A stretch of 64,000 bases of DNA, taken from NCBI GenBank assembly GCA_030323885.1, contig CM059190.1, forward strand, positions 83,320,709 through 83,384,708, written 5' to 3'. The notes below the pieces were generated by a model. The model had not been told where the DNA came from. It worked only from the letters and a program-made list of their open reading frames with translations, and did no database searches. Made by a program: the position numbers and the translations under genes. Source of the stretch: Branchipolynoe longqiensis (lineage: Eukaryota > Annelida > Polychaeta > Phyllodocida > Polynoidae). Numbering within the stretch: position 1 is the first letter of the stretch; every line of letters starts with the position of its first letter. This document shows, one piece after another, positions 63,538-64,000 of this stretch.

Positions 63538-64000
63538 ATGCCCGGACACGGAAAGGGAAGAGGCCGCAAGAGCTCCAGGGTTACCGCCCGGGCCACGCCG
63601 GGGCCCTCCTCGGGCTCGCCTCGGGCTCGCCCGGCGACGCCTCAACATCTCCGGCCCCGGCTTCCCCCTCGGCCACCTCGGGCGCCGACACAGCCATCAT
63701 ACTCCAGGCTCTGCAGCGCCTCACTACGCGCATGGACGCCTTCGAGTCGGCGGGAGCCCGAGGAGCGCCGGAGCAGCTGCAGGCAGGGTACACCACGCCA
63801 CCCGCCCAGCTCCTCGGGCGCAGACCGCCGCCGGGGCCCGGCCCCCGCCCCCACCTCAAGCGACTCTGCCCGGGGCAGCCCACCCCCACTACCAGCAGTA
63901 CGACCGCCTCGCCGCCCGAGGCGGGCCCGCGCCCCCCCCCGGCCTACCTCCAGGACGTCGCCGAGGAGTCCACCCCAGCATCCGCGGCCGACGCCGTCCT
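63538..64000 (+). pseudogene. Gag-like ORF start with frameshifting 11-bp duplication
   Basis: ATG 63538 in a good context (GCACCATGC) starts MPGHGKGRGRKSS. At 63610-63631 the 11-mer TCGGGCTCGCC is present twice, moving the reading frame by two. After it, the frame consistent with the protein is +2 (ATSGADTAIILQALQRL onward, then Pro-rich) and it stays open to the window end. The basic start, a short helix, then a Pro-rich region suggest a nucleic-acid-binding capsid-type protein, but I recognise no family. Confidence 0.45.

Larger units (their letters stand above)
63171..64000 (+). mobile_element. 5' end of a GC-rich retroelement (tentative)
   Basis: An abrupt shift to about 70% or more GC within a MITE. 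It begins with a hairpin CGTAATGC-GAA-GCATTACG (63174-63192). Three diverged repeats with CGCTCACACCTCACC, CATTCGCGCCTCACC and CATTCACACCTCACC (63240-63385) precede a TATA box. Then come an ORF start and a Pro/Ala/Ser-rich, Gag-like protein. The class (DIRS, LTR or other) cannot be decided without the rest. Confidence 0.5.

Noticed and set aside
63538..63600. Histone start (MxGxGKGxGRK)
   Set aside because: Only the first residues look histone-like; no histone fold follows.

Overview
This window is animal genomic DNA, most likely from a mollusc (probably a gastropod). Pointers are intron-containing genes with GT-AG splice sites, tRNA-derived SINEs of the types common in mollusc genomes, non-LTR and Ty3/gypsy retroelements, PIF/Harbinger and Tigger-like DNA transposons, and very long mini- and microsatellites. 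Nothing bacterial (operons, Shine-Dalgarno sites, CRISPR) is present. Two host genes are visible, both on the minus strand and both running off the window. All exon limits were set by eye from splice motifs, codon phase and remembered family features; no alignment was run.

Left part (1-17 kb): five phase-compatible exons of a bHLH-PAS gene of aryl hydrocarbon receptor type (16099 down to 5973). Its introns hold a 3-kb 17-bp minisatellite that has copied part of an exon, SINEs, and MITEs ending AAAGTTGCATAGTCCGATG. The first 6 kb is broken LINE sequence: an ORF2 with endonuclease and reverse transcriptase, an ORF1 with coiled coil and RRM-like fold, and next to it a NADAR (ADP-ribose/N-glycosidase type) domain.

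Middle (17-43 kb): no host exon recognised. It holds a 4.7-kb array of about 104 units of 45 bp, each carrying an RNA polymerase III B-box-like motif; a 1-kb GAA-rich polypurine tract; a large inverted pair of GT-rich and CA-rich arrays; several MITEs with readable target-site duplications; and a young, nearly intact Ty3/gypsy retrotransposon (35299-39662) with 131-bp LTRs differing at 2 positions and a CCACG target duplication.

Right part (43-64 kb): a complete two-gene PIF/Harbinger transposon (43228-48683; CAG target duplication) with a three-exon DDE transposase and a convergent three-exon Myb/SANT-like gene. It is followed by the 3' two-thirds of the translation initiation factor gene EIF3A (eight exons, 62323 down to 50362, every junction in phase). 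The EIF3A introns carry SINE-derived minisatellites, a tandem duplication and a 0.95-kb polypurine array. The last 0.8 kb is an abrupt GC-rich insertion that looks like the 5' end of another retroelement, with a TATA box, an ORF start and an 11-bp duplication that shifts the frame.
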